DNA of 64,000 nucleotides from Branchiostoma floridae (GCF_000003815.2 NC_049990.1:5798757-5862756); one strand, 5' to 3'; shown: positions 47,090 to 62,000, counted from the first letter of the stretch. Made by a program: numbers and translations. Notes: generated by a model from the sequence alone, not told the origin.

Positions 47090-48330
47090 TTTCATAACAC
47101 CCGAGGACAGCTACAATGTACGTCTATATTGCTAATTGGATCTGGATACGCTCAAACGTCTTTCAAACGAGATCTTGATCTTTATTTTTTTAGAACACCC
47201 AAAGAGTGGTGAGCCACCCCTTCTTACTATCTGAACCGAATGAAATCATGTATAATAACTCCAGCCTGTTTGATGTCGGGATGTGCAGAGGAGAGCGACA
47301 CGCTCAATATTTCCTGATATACAACATGCCTTAACGGGCGTCATTAGACGTTAATAGATCAATAGAAATAAACTTTGCCGGCGAGATATCGAAGCCCGTG
47401 ACCTAAAAGGTTTCCAAAAACATTGTAAGCCCCCTGAAAGTGTCGTTACTCCTGGCCCAGAGGTCTTGGCTACATCGAAAATCAATCAAAAGAAGGGATG
47501 CTCGCAGCCACATTTGACTTTGACGAAGTCACCGTAGCTGATTTAGGGTTTTTCCGATATATATGAGCAAGAAGTTTTCAATTTCAGAAGAATATGGAAA
47601 TATATTTTTTCATGATTTTACAACAATGTACTATCGGTTTGTTAAGAGTCTTTGGCAACGCTCTAAAATACAATATTACTGCCACTGACAGTGACTCTTG
47701 TAATCCAACAATTTAACGATAACCATTCGTAATCAGTTTACAGAATGTAATCCCATTGTCGCTCGAGCTAGAGCGTGAAAGTAATATCCAGACATGTTGT
47801 CAAGAAGTAAGGATGACATAATGACTCTCTGTTTTGCCAAATAATGCACGTATTTATTACATCATTAATGAAATCTTAGTTCAATGACTGAAGCCTCCAG
47901 CAATCCCGATCAGCATACGTTCAGAAGAAGAAAGGTTGGGTTTCATACGTTCCCAGTCTATATGGCGACGGTGTCCATTTCAATAGCTTTATGGGCCGCT
48001 AAGCTGTGAGTGCCAGCGCTGTACAGCGGGGGCTACACCACTAGTAGTGGGGTATATTAAAGGTGTACTTTCCCCCAAATGCTGAGCGTCTTAGCAATAC
48101 ATTTACTAGATACGGTTAGCTACAACATACTTCTATATTGTTAATTGTGCATCTGAATATGCTCAAACGTCTTTCTAACGAGATCTTGATCTTTATTTTT
48201 TAGAACACCCCAAGAGTGGTTAGCTACCCCTCCTTAATATCTGGAATGATATAAGCAACCTCAGTGATATCATGCCTGAGAGAGTATTATAACTACAACC
48301 TGTTTGATAAGCTCAAATTCAAACGTCTTG
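47090..48330. repeat. Two dispersed copies of a ~200 bp repeat, 1 kb apart
   Basis: About 47105-47270 and 48115-48310 share GCTCAAACGTCTTTC, ACGAGATCTTGATCTTTATT, TTAGAACACCC and AAGAGTGGT, and both end in a CCTGTTTGAT stretch. A third partial piece (TTCAAACGTCTTGCAAACGA) follows at about 48318. They are direct repeats with no coding content. Confidence 0.7.
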
Positions 48331-48477
48331 CAAACGAGATCTTGACGTAGCATTATTACTATTCACCTCAACATACTACGTATGATATTGACACACGCTA
48401 TTAGTAATTAGCCTTCATCTTCGAACGGCGAAGGTTTTTATTGGGGGTGGGGGGGTGGCGCTGGTTGGCAAGGATAC

Positions 48478-48912
48478 CTTATGCCGGGAAAGGGAGTTTG
48501 CCGAGGAAGGGAGTTTGCCGTGTAAAGGAGTTTCGCCTCGACCCCCACCCCCCCTTAAAATAGAAACCAGCCCCGTTCAAAGACTGCAGTGGAGGCTAAC
48601 TACCAACAGGAACAGCGGACGAGGAATACGGATTACCACCTGAGTACACACTTCCTACGCATTTGCCTTTTGCAGAAGCCGTATTATAACAGAAAGTGTA
48701 TTTTCAACGTTGGCAAGCTTCTCTTATGCCGGGAAAGGGAGTTTGCCGAGGAAGGGAATTTGCCGTGTAAAGGAGTTAAAACGAGACCCGTTAAAATAAA
48801 AACGAGACCCGTTCAAAGACTGCAACGGAGGCTAACTACCAACAGGAACAGCGGACCAGTGATACGGATTACCACCTGAGTACACACTTCCTACGCATTT
48901 GCCATTTGCAGA
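48478..48912 (+). repeat. Tandem duplication, period about 245 bp
   Basis: Two copies start at about 48478 and 48723 with CTTATGCCGGGAAAGGGAGT and share GTTTGCCGTGTAAAGGAGTT, GGAGGCTAACTACCAACAGG and ACACTTCCTACGCATTTGCC. A fragment of the same element occurs at 8588-8612. The open frames here have no family resemblance. Confidence 0.8.
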
Positions 48913-49464
48913 AGCGGAGCCGTGAAAGGTCCATAAACCCCCATTACGAGGCGTGCGCTGTGACATATCGGGCAATCCGCTGAGGCTATCCAGTCATGTC
49001 CCTTGCGTCTGTGGTATAATAATATCCATTAGTAAAACTAGTGATGGGCTGGGGACTGCAAACCTGTCGGAATAAAGTCCACATCTTTAGTGTAGGCTGT
49101 GCACGGAATCTGGTATTGGATAATGAGAAGGTAGATATGGTAAGGTGTGTCATCTACTATAACATAAGGAAGAGTGACCTGCTGAACTACGTAAAGGTGA
49201 GACCAATGCAGGTAATTAGAATCATGCGTCTTCGCCATTTTCCGTCAAGACACATCGAAATATTAAACCGTTAGGGCTCGTAAAACCTCGTTTCATGGGA
49301 CATTTGTAGCTCTATAGCTCAACCATTTCCCAGGAAATAGTTCTGGCAGTAGTGTGGAACTGCATATGTCTGATTTGTTGGGGCAACAAAGTTACGGCGT
49401 GCATGCAGTGAGAATGAAGAAGCCACTTGGTACTTTGCAGTATGCTGTACAAACTTGTTGGTAA

Positions 49465-49637
49465 GGGCGCGGTCACATAGGTCGTGCGATCTTCGTACGA
49501 TTTTGATGCGGTAGGATTTTCAAGCAGGCTCTGACAGAATTAGAACTAACCAACGACAAGGATCTATACAGCCTTTTATGTTGCAAGATCGACAGCTGTA
49601 CTCGTACGACGACGGCACGACCTTTGTGACCGTGCCC
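49465..49637. mobile_element. Harbinger-like MITE, 173 bp
   Basis: Inverted ends GGGCGCGGTCACATAGGTCG and, on the other strand, GGGCACGGTCACAAAGGTCG are flanked by TAA on both sides (49462-49464 and 49638-49640). A TWA target duplication with GGGC ends fits PIF/Harbinger. No transposase. Confidence 0.65.
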
Positions 49638-51409
49638 TAAGGACAAGCACACATGTTTTTTTTTCACTACCCTCCAGGTATTTGTCTCCATTATGTCAAA
49701 ATGTCAGCTTTGGTCTAGATCTGTAGCCCAACTACGTCAGCAACGCCCACGTGTTTACGTCATAAAAGGGTGTGTGACGTTACTGTGACCCGGGTCCTTG
49801 ATTTTGATCCTGCATCTAAGGTCAACGCTAGATCATTACTCATTTGAAGGAGCGGATTTCACAGTCAAATTCCTTAAAGTTTGCTAGCCAGTGACCACAT
49901 ATTCATAAGGAACTATTGTGGCCACTTATTATAGTGGTCCTAATCTTATTTTTGACATTGAAATAGATGATTTAGTCCCATTCGTTCACTTTTCGTCTGT
50001 GCTGATTTTCATTACGTTCCTTGAGTGGTCACCTGACAGCCTTGAAAGTACTGTATACAGCGAATTAACAAGGAATACACACTGTTTAGTCGTAAAAATA
50101 GATATTTAGACACCTTGACGAGCCAGGAAAACATCCATTCATTGCCCAGGCTGACAATTCACATGTTTTACAATGGTTAACAAAAAACAGTTGGTAAAAT
50201 ATGTTCTATACAAGATGGTAAGATAACTGATGGTACAATGTGAACGGGTATGAAGTCAGGTCATAAATGATTAGATGCAGCCAGACACAATACTTCAAAA
50301 TCTAGCAGCAAGAGCAATACTAGTTTTTGTTCGCTGATTCATTGGTTATTGAATGTCTGATAATCACAGTTTATTGCATACATAATACATTTGATAAGTT
50401 ATGATGTTATCGTAAGCGACCGAGACTTTAGATGTTTCATTATTAGAATATTGCAGAATACGTCTTTTGTTCATTCCCTGATAGTATGCATCAATCAAGT
50501 TGTCTGCTTTATTTCAATACGTAATGAGAAGAAACGAACTGAAACTTAAGATTTAAAGACAGAAATACAAGTTATTAAGTTTTTGCTCCACGTTATATTC
50601 CTCATTCATTTGACACTGAGACATGACGGAAGAATTAGAGTTGATCGAGACCTATTTTCACACGCTACAAAATAGCCACGATGTAAGCTTAAGGTTTTTT
50701 CTCACAGCTTCCCCGTTGATTAGAAGCTTTGAGACTGGTTTACAAGCCAATTGCAACAAACATTCAGCCACATATGTGGCACTAAGTTTAGTGTGCTTGA
50801 ATGTTGTTTTTTGCATTTCGTAAATTCATTTTTGATATACACAAAAACCATTGGTAAATAAACAAATAACTCATCCATTTGCAGCTATGCTCATTAGCCA
50901 CAGGGAATTGATAAATGACAACATACCAAAAAAGTCATAACAAAAGTTGCAACTCAAGCCTTTATGAATAATGATATAGATAACAAAGGTGGCAACAAGA
51001 CTTGTAAAGCAAGCCTTGATAGATAATGATATACATAACAAAAGTAGCAACAGAAATTATAACTAAGGCTTTGATAGATGATAATATACTTAATATTCGT
51101 ATATTCGTAAAGGTCGTAACAAATCAAACCTTGATAAATGATAAACAATCTGTTTAAATGTTCGCAGAAAGAGAAAGGCCAGCGAAGGGCACAACTTGTA
51201 ATACTTAAGTGGCTCAGGGTGGGGGCATAAATAAAACATCAGCTTCCCCATTTTACATATCATCCTTTTCCACATGGGTGGCTTCCAGAGAGTTGGTACT
51301 GATCCACGAAACTGGTTTGTATTGATTGATTCTCAAAAGCTCTTTCTTTCCGAAAAGCTTGAGGCCAATTGTTTTAACTCGTCTTGCCATTCGGAGCACG
51401 GGTCACTCG

Positions 51410-51735
51410 CGTACAAGCCGGTTAAACTGGTAATGGTATTTGCTGGGAGGAGTGGATGGAATACTAGTACTAGCCATTCTCGCCATACTTTCACATCATA
51501 CCTCGTACATACATAGACAATACTAAGTCATTTTCAGTTTCAGTAAGTCTGCAAAGTACCAAACGTCTTGGTTTATAGTTTCAACTTTCAGCCGGTTGAA
51601 CTGGTAATGGCATTTGATGGGAGGAGTGGATGGAATACCAGCCATTCTCTCCATACTTTAAAGTCATTTTTAGTTTCAGTAAGTCTGCAAAGTTCAAAAC
51701 GTGTTCGTTTATAGTTTCAACTTTCATCTGTCAGT
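51410..51735 (+). repeat. Tandem duplication, period about 175 bp
   Basis: Two copies share GGGAGGAGTGGATGGAATAC, TTCAGTAAGTCTGCAAAG and TTTATAGTTTCAACTTTCA, starting near AAGCCGGTTAAACTGGTAAT (51415) and CAGCCGGTTGAACTGGTAAT (51590). No coding content. Confidence 0.8.
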
Positions 51736-53571
51736 AGAAGAATGTGTCTCATAAATGTGTCACTGTGCGTCACATCTTCTTTGTAAAAGAATGAATCCAC
51801 TGTTGCTGTAATATCAGGCTATGCATATCGCAAGCACGTGACCCAGTGAGCATTATGTGTAGCAAATACTAGAAATCTCTGGCGCCCTGCTTTCCTTTTG
51901 TCAAAGATTTTGGTAGTTTCCTTGATAGTGGACGTTTGTTTCTGTACCTTATTACTTCGTGAAGGGCATCTACGTCCAGTAACATGTGACTACTAGTAAA
52001 TGCACTACCTCTGTCTTTAAGTGTTCTACATTACAATTGCTGATATATGATCTGCTAACATGCCATCCCAATTGCAAGATTTGAACTGAACGACACCGAT
52101 AAAGAACTTCTGCAACAAAGTAGATAATGCATTACATTGCAGGGGGGTAATAATAATTCACTCTTAGAAAGATGACACAATTAGTAAATGCTCCTTAAAC
52201 GGTAGCTGACGTGTTTAAGGTAGCTCGTGACTTCTCAATTTACGGGGTCACAAAAGGCAATAAGATACTGGCCCATTGGGAACAATACTTTTCACAGTTT
52301 GTTCTTTGGCCATAAACAGATCGTCTCATTATACGACGTTGAAAAGGCCCAACTGCTATCATGAATAATTGAGGATCTCGCCAGTTCGGGTTGCACTTCT
52401 GATTTGGCTCTTGACAGTAAAATTAATCATCATCATCATTATCATCTACTGGTACCGTATCTATACGACAATGAAAACGTTCTAGTCGTTTGGGCCATGG
52501 GATATCTTAGCCAGGAGAATCCTTGAGTGAATCTTTCAAGATGATAAAGATGTTACAATGAGAACGAAATATCATTTCACGTTTCAAGATAACCAGAGGG
52601 GCACCTAAAATGATTATATTCTATCTCAATGATACGATGTCTAAATAGCTATGTACTGATATGTGACAATGCTGTATTGTAGACGTAGGACATTACATAT
52701 AAAACTGTTTAAATGTGAGATATTCACCAATGACCGCTTGAATACATATTCCATCATGATAGTCACAGATACAATAGCTTAATTTTGCAGAATTGTTATG
52801 AATTAATAGATGTTGCTATATACGTTGTATATAATACTGCAATCAATTCATTAGCATCATACAACGTTATGAAAATATTTGAGCTAAACATGTCTAACCT
52901 CTACCACCCATTGGTCCATATCAGTTACAACTTTTCTGGATCCTATTACATGTAAATGAAGTAATTGGCAATCGATTAATACATTAACGCAGAATTGCCA
53001 ATTAAAGGAGAATTATTTTGATAAGATTGTCCATCCTTCATGATAAATGTCACAAAATTAGGATACAAAATCATTGATATTAATAGCATAGTTGACCTTA
53101 TTCCATCAACTGTTTATTGTTCTTTAAGTACGTTCTCATGCATAGGTAGTTACATACAATTGCTTAGCTCCCGGGGCAATTTATTTTGAATAATGAGGAT
53201 CATTATACCTTGTTGACAATGACAGACGACCAAACACGAATCTAGCATATAGTCTATCAGTATCCTCCGACTCTAGGCTATTTTGTATACAACACACGTG
53301 GTGCAGGAGCTAATTAAAGAACGCTCTCATAAGAAACTGTTTTGTTGTTAATCCTGCTTGATTACGGCGATTAGTTTAATCACGAACAGCTGCAGTAGGT
53401 GGTGCTGTTTATTGATGAGACCCAGGGGCAGCAATTTGTCATATCTAGAAGTGTTCGACATGTTTTTAAATTTGTTTCTCACAAGCTCTGCAATTTCAAT
53501 CATAGGGAACGAAAAACAAGTTTTTTTAATCTATTCATTTACTTATTAAGATTCACAGAAATGAAATATTA

Positions 53572-53618
53572 GAGGTGTGGGCAACAAGATAGTACATCCT
53601 TTACAAGGCCCACACCTC
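53572..53618. repeat. Small perfect hairpin
   Basis: GAGGTGTGGGC (53572-53582) and GCCCACACCTC (53608-53618) form an 11-pair stem with a 25-base loop. The function is unknown. Confidence 0.5.
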
Positions 53619-56600
53619 CAGCATAATACATACAAGCTTAATACAGTAACTATAAGAAATAAGCAAACAAAAAACTAAGTACATAAAGCATTCTAACAAA
53701 TGAACAGTAATTACAAAGTAATAGCAAACAAAACCAAACAGTTTGCCTTAAATTTGTGTAGTAGATAACAGATCATAACATGTAGAACAAGTCAAGGGGC
53801 AGTTACCAATGTGAATGTGAATGTGAATGTGAAGATCATTATGAACTGTCGGTCGTATCAAATGATAACACTGCACGAAGCTAGATATCCATAGATTCTT
53901 ACATAGATTCTTAAGATATTCGTAAAGCAGACTTAAATATATTAACATACTTAAGTTACGTTACCCTTATGCAGTTTTGTCACGACTAAAGCTTAATTGT
54001 TACGTAGTGTAATACTAAAATATATTCCAACACAGAGGTATACACGTATCAAAACTTCAATGGCCACTGTCGTCTTCCTCAGAATGAATCAATCTTAACG
54101 TCTTTTTTACACACTCTTAGAAAATAAATTCTCCTGGAAACTTTGAAAAGGAGGGGTCGAGTTTCACCGGTGGCCCGCAGTGCAGATGGGGTACAGCACA
54201 GCTCTGCCCCCGGGAGCATGTGTTCCATCGATCGGAATATTTTTGTGCTTACAGAGCGCAGACGGATCGGTTGTACCCAATACTTTACAGCAGCGCCGAC
54301 AATCATTTACCGACAGTTATTTTTAAACCTTTATTAGCATTACCATCTAGATTAAGATTACGTATCTTCCTTTTCCCTTTTTAACGTAAATAATGCACCG
54401 TATGGTTCGCTATCTGTAGCGTTTATCGTTTTTCTCACGCTTTCAGCGACCAATTGGACATGCTGAAAGGGCCATTTTAGTATCCAGAATCCATACTTGG
54501 CACTGTTTGATAAAGAAATGCCTGATGTCCAATAATACAAAGGATGTGATATTGAAGAATGCAGCATTACCGACAGCCTTTGGGTTCCTAACAAAGCAGA
54601 ACGAAGGTTCTGGACTTGATATTGACCCGGGTGAGATCGATCAAGATACAGGAATAACAGCATCCATCACCGCGACGTCTAAAAGCTTCCCAGGTCCCAT
54701 CGAGGGACATCCGTTGTCATCGTAGATGCCAGAGCGTACGTAACTAGAATAGATGTTAAGTAGTCAGGGAAACGGAGGAAAGGTGTCTACAGAAACTCAT
54801 AATCCTGTTAATCCTTTGAAATTGGAAGAATAATTGTGCATTCGAGCATGTACTAAAATTAGTGAGCATCAATTACAGAGAGTAAACGAGATGGAATAAG
54901 AAACCAGAGGCAATTAAAGGCAGTTGTTCCCTCCCATATTAACCTTTAGTGACCCAAGCCAGCGGGAGGTACTTTATGTCTGGAATCCATGATTAAGTAT
55001 GACGGGATAAGCTAAACCCCCAGATAGCATGTCTGGTAGTACGACATAACGTCTCATCCGCAGACAATGTGGATATAGTAAATTACAAGTTTTGCTTTGG
55101 TACATGATTGAAACATAGGACGATATGAAATAGTACCTTGAATCTGGGGAACTATTACGGGAAAACGAGTGATTAAAGACTATGTCCAAACAACCAATGG
55201 GCACCAACATCTTTGATGCGTTTCTTTTTTGCTGTCGGTGGAAATACAAAAGACATAAAACACAGTTTTATGTTACCCATGGTGAACAATTATGCACAGG
55301 CAATCTTGTCCGTATATGTTATATAAATATGACATTATAATATGTATGTTTGCATACTTCTAGTGCAAAAGCGTAGTAATTTATCTCACAACCCAAAATA
55401 ATGAACGACATTATTTAGACATCACCCAAAAAATCAGAACGTCTGACTCCACCAGGACGCATTACGTGTTGAAGTGCGCAGAAATCTGTTGAACAAGATG
55501 GATACCCGGTAATGACATGGTACGGTTCGCGGCGTGGACCTTTAATAATGCCTCAGCAAGACAAATGGCGAAAGTCTTAGCTCCGGCGAGGTGAAAGCTT
55601 TATATTCCCGGGCAGCCCATTCATTGCCGGCTTATTTTACTCCAAGTAGAACATGAGAGGGGTCGAGGCACTGGTAAGGGCGGTTAGGAAAAAAGATATA
55701 AGGGGAGCCCAACAACGTGCTTGGGAAAGCAATTTCGTGCGTACTTCATTTCCCAGTGTGAATAAAGTGATAGTGATTTAGTTGCAATATAATAGCATCA
55801 AAATTACTGTCGGTACACTTAAAGAACACTTCAGTGATTTACCTGGTGATATACTGTCTACCCAGCAATATAACTATGAGTAGCGCATGATGTCTGCCCT
55901 GCATTAAGCGTAGGTCTATCGTGAAAGAAGAAGGCACAAATCCCACTATTATTGCATATTTCATGACATGATCCTGGAGTGACGTTTAATATGGCAATTT
56001 CACGGCAAAGAAAGAGTGGATGTATCAACGAGGTAGTTAAGGATATAATGGGACTTTAATGGTTTGCGCTGGAAATAGTTTGAAGACTCTCGGTGAAAAA
56101 GTTATTTTCAAAGTCAACTCCCCCCGTTACCAGTTGACCGAGGTAGGTACAAGCTTAAGGTAAACCAACTCTACTATTTTCGCCTTGCTTTCGTAGACTG
56201 GATTCTGGTCACTGTAGCATGGGTGTAGTTTGCAGAGACCGAAAAAAATGTTATGGAAGCGAGGAAAATGGATCAAACACCTTCAGTATACCTCATAAAT
56301 TTGTTGTTTGCTGTGATTTACGTCTTTTAAAAGTTATGTCACCGGCTAAATACCAGTAAATGTTGGACTGTGTTCTGTTCTCCTGCAGCTCCAGGATACT
56401 TGGCAGAGACAAAAAAAAAACATGGAAAAAGTAGAGCTGGTGCCACACTTGGCAAACCCCCGTGTACTAAGACGGATGGCTCAGACTTTCAAGGCAGCTA
56501 CAAGGCAATTTCACCTCCTTGTCCTGGTCCTCGAAGACGGTAATTGAATTTGCAAGATGATATATGGCGGGTTTTAGAGTCGTCCAAGACGTCAGACGGA

Positions 56601-58827
56601 GGAGGCATCCCAAGAGTACGGAACAAAGAACTGTTGGTATGCCGAGAGAGTACCGAATGTTCAACAGTGGCTGTTTTGTGGGGAGAGAGGTCGGCTCTTG
56701 GATCAATGGTGTCACGAGGTCAAGACCGATGTCACCTCGCCGTGTACAGGTTATTGTCATGCAGATTTGATGGCGCTGACATCCGCGGGTTGCCATGGTG
56801 ATGGCGCGTTCTTCAGGGCAAGGGCAAGGCTGATCTGGATTCTGTTCTGTCCGCGCTTAATGGGCTTGTCCATGGAGTACAATGGGTTCATTAACAACCA
56901 GCAATCATCAAATCGACTGCGGCTTTCATCATCACTGCTGCTGTCTTTAAAGGTTTTGGGAAACATACTAACCTCTTTATTGTGCGGTACTGTAGACACA
57001 GTTCAAAGCGTTATCTGAAACTTCTTCCTCACTATGATTTACATGTACTCTACACAGTCTTGTGAACCAGAAGGCTCAATACTACCTACATCAAAGCAAG
57101 GTTTTTAAGTCTGCATGCAAGAGGGATGGTGTGCGCCTCACAACCTAGGGACGTTTGATGTCTTGGTTAGCACTGAACTTGGGCGTTTACACAAAGCCAA
57201 TTCATCACCGCTGTGCAACTTCTCTCTAATCAATACTCAAAGGAACCAACTTCCTCCAGCCTCAGAATTAAGTCACATCACTCTTTCTTAAACCTACATT
57301 TCCATTTGATTTATTGTAAGAGCACTGACCTCAGCAAGCTACATTTCTACCAACTCATTCAACTACTTGTAAAAGCTGCCAAACAAATAGCAAAAGTAAT
57401 GGGGTGTGGATTGTTTCCTCTTCTTTGAAATAACTACCATGCTAACCGAAGTGGAATAATCGACTGTGTATTATAACATGCTAATAACAGTAATAAACTT
57501 CCCAAACTGAAAACAACTTTTACTGTGATTACGGGCTTGGTAATTTCGTTGTCTGTCACGCGGGATCAAATTTCTACCCGTTTGAACCAGATGTGCTTTG
57601 AAGCATAAAGGCCATTAGAGTTTTCCACACGCGAGACCATCTTGTCTTTAATCTAGCGACACTCTTACTGCAACTGCTGCCTTCCTGTAATCAGTGGCAA
57701 GCCGTGATTGCCTCCATATTGGACCAAGCGGAGCAAAGGATTAATCACAGTGAAATTAGCATCCCTAAGAAGGTACCGTCTCCGAGACCCCGCGAACTAA
57801 TCAGTTTGCCTTCCTTATCAATGCCGCACAAATGGAAAGTCCATTGATTTTACCTGGGACGTGTCACGAGTGTGCGCCTTATCCTGGCGGTGTGGCGCCT
57901 GACATGTGTCTTAAATACGGGACCACTGTACGTAAAGTCTTTTGCACTGGGTGTGGGTCAGCCAATGTCTTTTTTGGTCAGTAAAGTTGTTCGTAAGAGT
58001 TGGAATACCATACACTTAGTAACATGCACTGACGTGCGTGGAAACGATGACTGTGAGATTTTGACACTAGCGGTCACGGTTAAAGGAACAGAGAGAGAGG
58101 GAGATCTTCGTGACGTAAATATTGACGATATGGGTTGTATACACATCAACTTCTGTATACACGAAATGACAGCAACATCCAGCTCGAAATTAAATCTTTT
58201 TGCTGAATTCTTTACTTACATACAAAGTACTACATTTACAGAAAGTTATTATCATACCGAAAAAAGTCATTACTTGAAAGAACGTGCTGCATACTCACTA
58301 TTCTTACCACTCGATTCTACATAATGCTGTGCTGACCACAATTATTAAGACGTTAACATTGTTAGAATGTTTGACCTTATGTCGGCAACATCTAGCATTA
58401 CGAAAAAATATTAAAGAACTTCTGAAGTGAACTTTCTCTGGTAAGAGACGTCTTGGGAATACTTAGTCGCCTTCACAAGAAAGAAAGTTAACGTCTCCGC
58501 CCAAATGTTCACATTGCAATCAAATACCAATTACTTCTTCGGTATCGTACCTTTGTGGTATCTATCGGAGAACAAAGGCAGCAACCGATTAAGGTTCTTA
58601 ATAGACATTGTACTGCAGGTGTACTGACAAGATAAGAACGGCGCTAATGTTTCCTCTGTGCATTAATGGTTGCACGGAAGATAAAGCTAATGTGACATTA
58701 AGATATACTTTCATTAGCGGAGAATATTACGGATGTCTGGAATCACGCTAAATTGGTCCTCGATCTAAAGAGCAGATGCGCCTCGTGTAAAGAGCCAATG
58801 GAAGAGGGAACGCGATATTTACCTTCA

Positions 58828-59015
58828 TGAAAAATGGAGATATAGATTCGGGTCTGTCTGTCTGCTGTCTGCGTGTTTGTGTTTCCTAATTTTTGTGGTC
58901 AGCATAACTCAAGAACCTCTTGATGGATTGCGATGATATTTGGTATGAAGGTAGGTGATAGAAAGATAAAGGTTAATATTAATTTTGGGCCACCTGGTAT
59001 GTGACCTTAGTACTG
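58828..59015 (+). repeat. Interspersed repeat copy (AACTCAAGAACC family)
   Basis: It has GTCTGTCTGTCTG followed by CATAACTCAAGAACCTCTTG, then GATATTTGGTATGAAGGTAG and GGGCCACCTGG. The same order occurs near 23.57 and 32.45 kb and, as fragments, at 23.94 and 39.4 kb. Confidence 0.6.
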
Positions 59016-62000
59016 CAGCAGAAATTCCGTTTTTGTATCTTTTGACTTGAATGTGCTATTGTCTTGTTTTTATATATTCGGACCAAGAGAACAGCCCGCC
59101 ACGCGGTGTGAAAAAATCCCTGGTTGGATCCTACAGAGTCTCACTTGGTCATATGATGGAACTGGATTTTACTTGATCCTATAGAAACCAGCTGCAGCCT
59201 GGTTAGATAGTGGAATTGAAGCTTAGTTGATCTTACTATAATGATCACCACCGCATCCTTTGTTTTTAAGGGAATACTAAAATTATCAGTATTAACCCTG
59301 AACTTATTCAGATAGATAAGTTGTGTTTTGTGACGTCGAGTCAAAGATTATCCCCGGATCCTCGGAATGATTGCTGATCTACAGATTTCGGTCTCACTGC
59401 AAAGCCCGGCTATGTTGGGCCCCGATTTTCCATTAACACGATTACGAAATGCAGTCACACGGGACGCGTGTGTCGGCTATGCGTGAAGCAGTCGCTATCC
59501 ACCCAGCCTAACGGGGATCAAAGATATATCCCACGAGTACGGCATGCAACCCGCAGATCCCTAGATACACCAAGTTCTCACCAGACAACTAATCTACAAG
59601 ACAGATACAGAGCTTCGACAGTAACACCCTCTATAGTTCTTGGCAACGTTTCAGCATATTCTATAAGCTACTTTTGAGAGGAATTTTAAATCTTAAACAC
59701 CGTTTGGCTTGACCACGAAACTATCAGGTGTTAACGTAGATCCTTCCCGGTGTTAGTGGTTCAACCCTGTAGTCCCATGGCCGCACCTGGGGCAACTACT
59801 TTCGTATTGAGGTCACCTGAGTGGCGCCGAATGACAGTTCGCCCCAGACTCATTTGATATGGCCCCGCCTATTGTATTAGCTCCTCGCAATTTAGCCCCT
59901 GGTTGCCAATAGAGAGTAGTCGGCCCACCTAATAACCAAATAACCAACAACCAATATCGTTTTTGGTGGACAATTCCGAAAATAGATCAGATCATTTATA
60001 TACAGGATAAAAAAAGAGTAGAGGTCCGAAGATCGTTCCTTGTCGAACTCATGATGCAACTTTGACTGGAGCAAGTTTGTTTCACAGTTCCTTGTTGAAT
60101 CCTGATGAAGCTTAAGCACCCCTGATCTGCATCACGTGGATAGTACGTGTAGTTGGTTCCGGAGCTTAAATTCAGCTTACTCAACACAGACCCGGAATAA
60201 ATCCGCCTCCCTCGGCAGCTTATTGGAGACTGATAGCATCGAGTCTGCCAGATCTTATTTGTGCAAGGCACTGTCTTCAAGGCCCTCGCCGGGGGCTTGT
60301 CAGAAGTCCTCACATCACTTGAGAGAGAACTGGTTTCTTTGGTACACTAAGAAGTACATCGTCATAGCCTTGGGGGCCAAATAGCAGTGTACTAACATAC
60401 ACACCAAGATCACTTCGCTAGATGCGTAAAGCACTTGTTCACGCCATGCGTTCAGTATATCTCTTGGACAATGCTGTAAAATCATGAAATTCAATGCAAA
60501 CCACTAATAGTGCCAACTATGAGTGCAACTAATGCTGTAAAGATGGTCCTATATTGTCCAAGCGGATAAAAACTTGTAGCCACCAGTACACGAATCTTAA
60601 CCTTCACTGCTGCTACCCCCTGAAGCTTGACGACCAATACTCCTGAGTTAGAAAACTTTAAGACATAGTCCTGTTCATGTATACATCCATCCATCCATTA
60701 TTTTACAACAATTGACCACTTCAACCTTGAGCTCACTGTTGCCATGGTGTTATAGAATGGTAGATGGTTTTACCTTTTGAAAGAGAATCTTGATCCCCTA
60801 TTGACCCTTCTGAAATTAGATGGATGGTCACGTGGACAGCTAGGGTTTGTGTTGTATTGACTATTTCTGCCATGGTCTTTCTCAAATTTACGACGCCATG
60901 GTATCGCTTGAGCCAGAAAATATACCATTTCTATTGAAAATTCCAAGAATCTTTAATTTGGCGAAACATGCAACTATTATGTTTTGCATGTGGCCAAGTG
61001 CCATGTGGATTGAGGTAAAAGCTGTAACTAGTTGCTCGCAGCAGAAGTCAAGGCCCAGAATACCCATGTTAACTAGCTGCTAGAGGTTGATCTGTCCGCC
61101 AGGTTATCACTTTTCCATCAAATCCGTTGTCTGTGGAGACAAAGGCTATAAGATATTCCCTACTCTATAATCAGATCCTTTTAGCGAAAAGACCTTGATA
61201 AAGACCCTATCGTCCGAATGTTCATGTTTAGATGCAAATAAATCCGTTTGAAGATTGAGTGACGTTCCCACACGGGCACAGTAACCCGCCATCTAACCCG
61301 CATTAGTGAAGGGATGGAAAGTTGAAAGGCAAAACTATTCATGAGCCGCAAGTGACTACATTTTTCAGCCCGAAGAGACTCATGTTAGCCGGTACGTTGG
61401 AACAAACATGTCCAACAGCCCAAAAGGCTATGCCTAGCATTATCCAGATGAGAATTTGATGTTCTATCCCGTAGACCGATGCGGTGATCATGAATGTGTA
61501 AATCTCCCATTGTTAAACCACTATTCCTCGAGAGTTTCAAGGTTAGACTCCTCCAAGTACTGTACTTTTTAGTGCATGCCATCGGTAACTTTGTTTTAGA
61601 CGCCAAAGGGCCGGTGTAAATGCATTTCTGCAATCAAAAGTTTGGAATCTCAAATTGGCTATATTTCAACGACCCAAACGGAGCCTTTACAATCCAAACA
61701 GAAGCCGTCAAAGACTTCCAGACACCTGTTTAAATACTATGTGTATGGAATGCAGTGTATCACTGTAAAACGTGTATCATGAAACTTATCAAGGACCTTT
61801 CGAAATGTCAAGATGGGTGCCGATAGTTACCCTGTGTAATTTTGCCTGTTTGCCATATCAGTACTGTAGTGTTGTAATGCTAGCTAGTGTGAAATACGGC
61901 AGGGGGGTTTCTAACTGTCGAAAAAGCTTCAGTTTCATGTCGGCTGTTGCACCATCCTTGCAGGGTAGATATTCAAGTGTATCATCGTAATTCATATCAC

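Noticed and set aside
48455..48879. Two similar frames of 62 and 96 codons suggesting a duplicated gene
   Set aside because: They are the two copies of a non-coding tandem repeat; the frames differ in phase and lack family similarity.
56467..57018. Overlapping frames on both strands of about 100 codons
   Set aside because: Several frames on both strands are open at once with no family resemblance, as expected by chance in DNA of slightly higher GC.
57872..58324. 150-codon open frame on the plus strand, the longest in the right third
   Set aside because: No recognisable domain, no splice context and unremarkable composition; chance is likely. A conservation test would be decisive.
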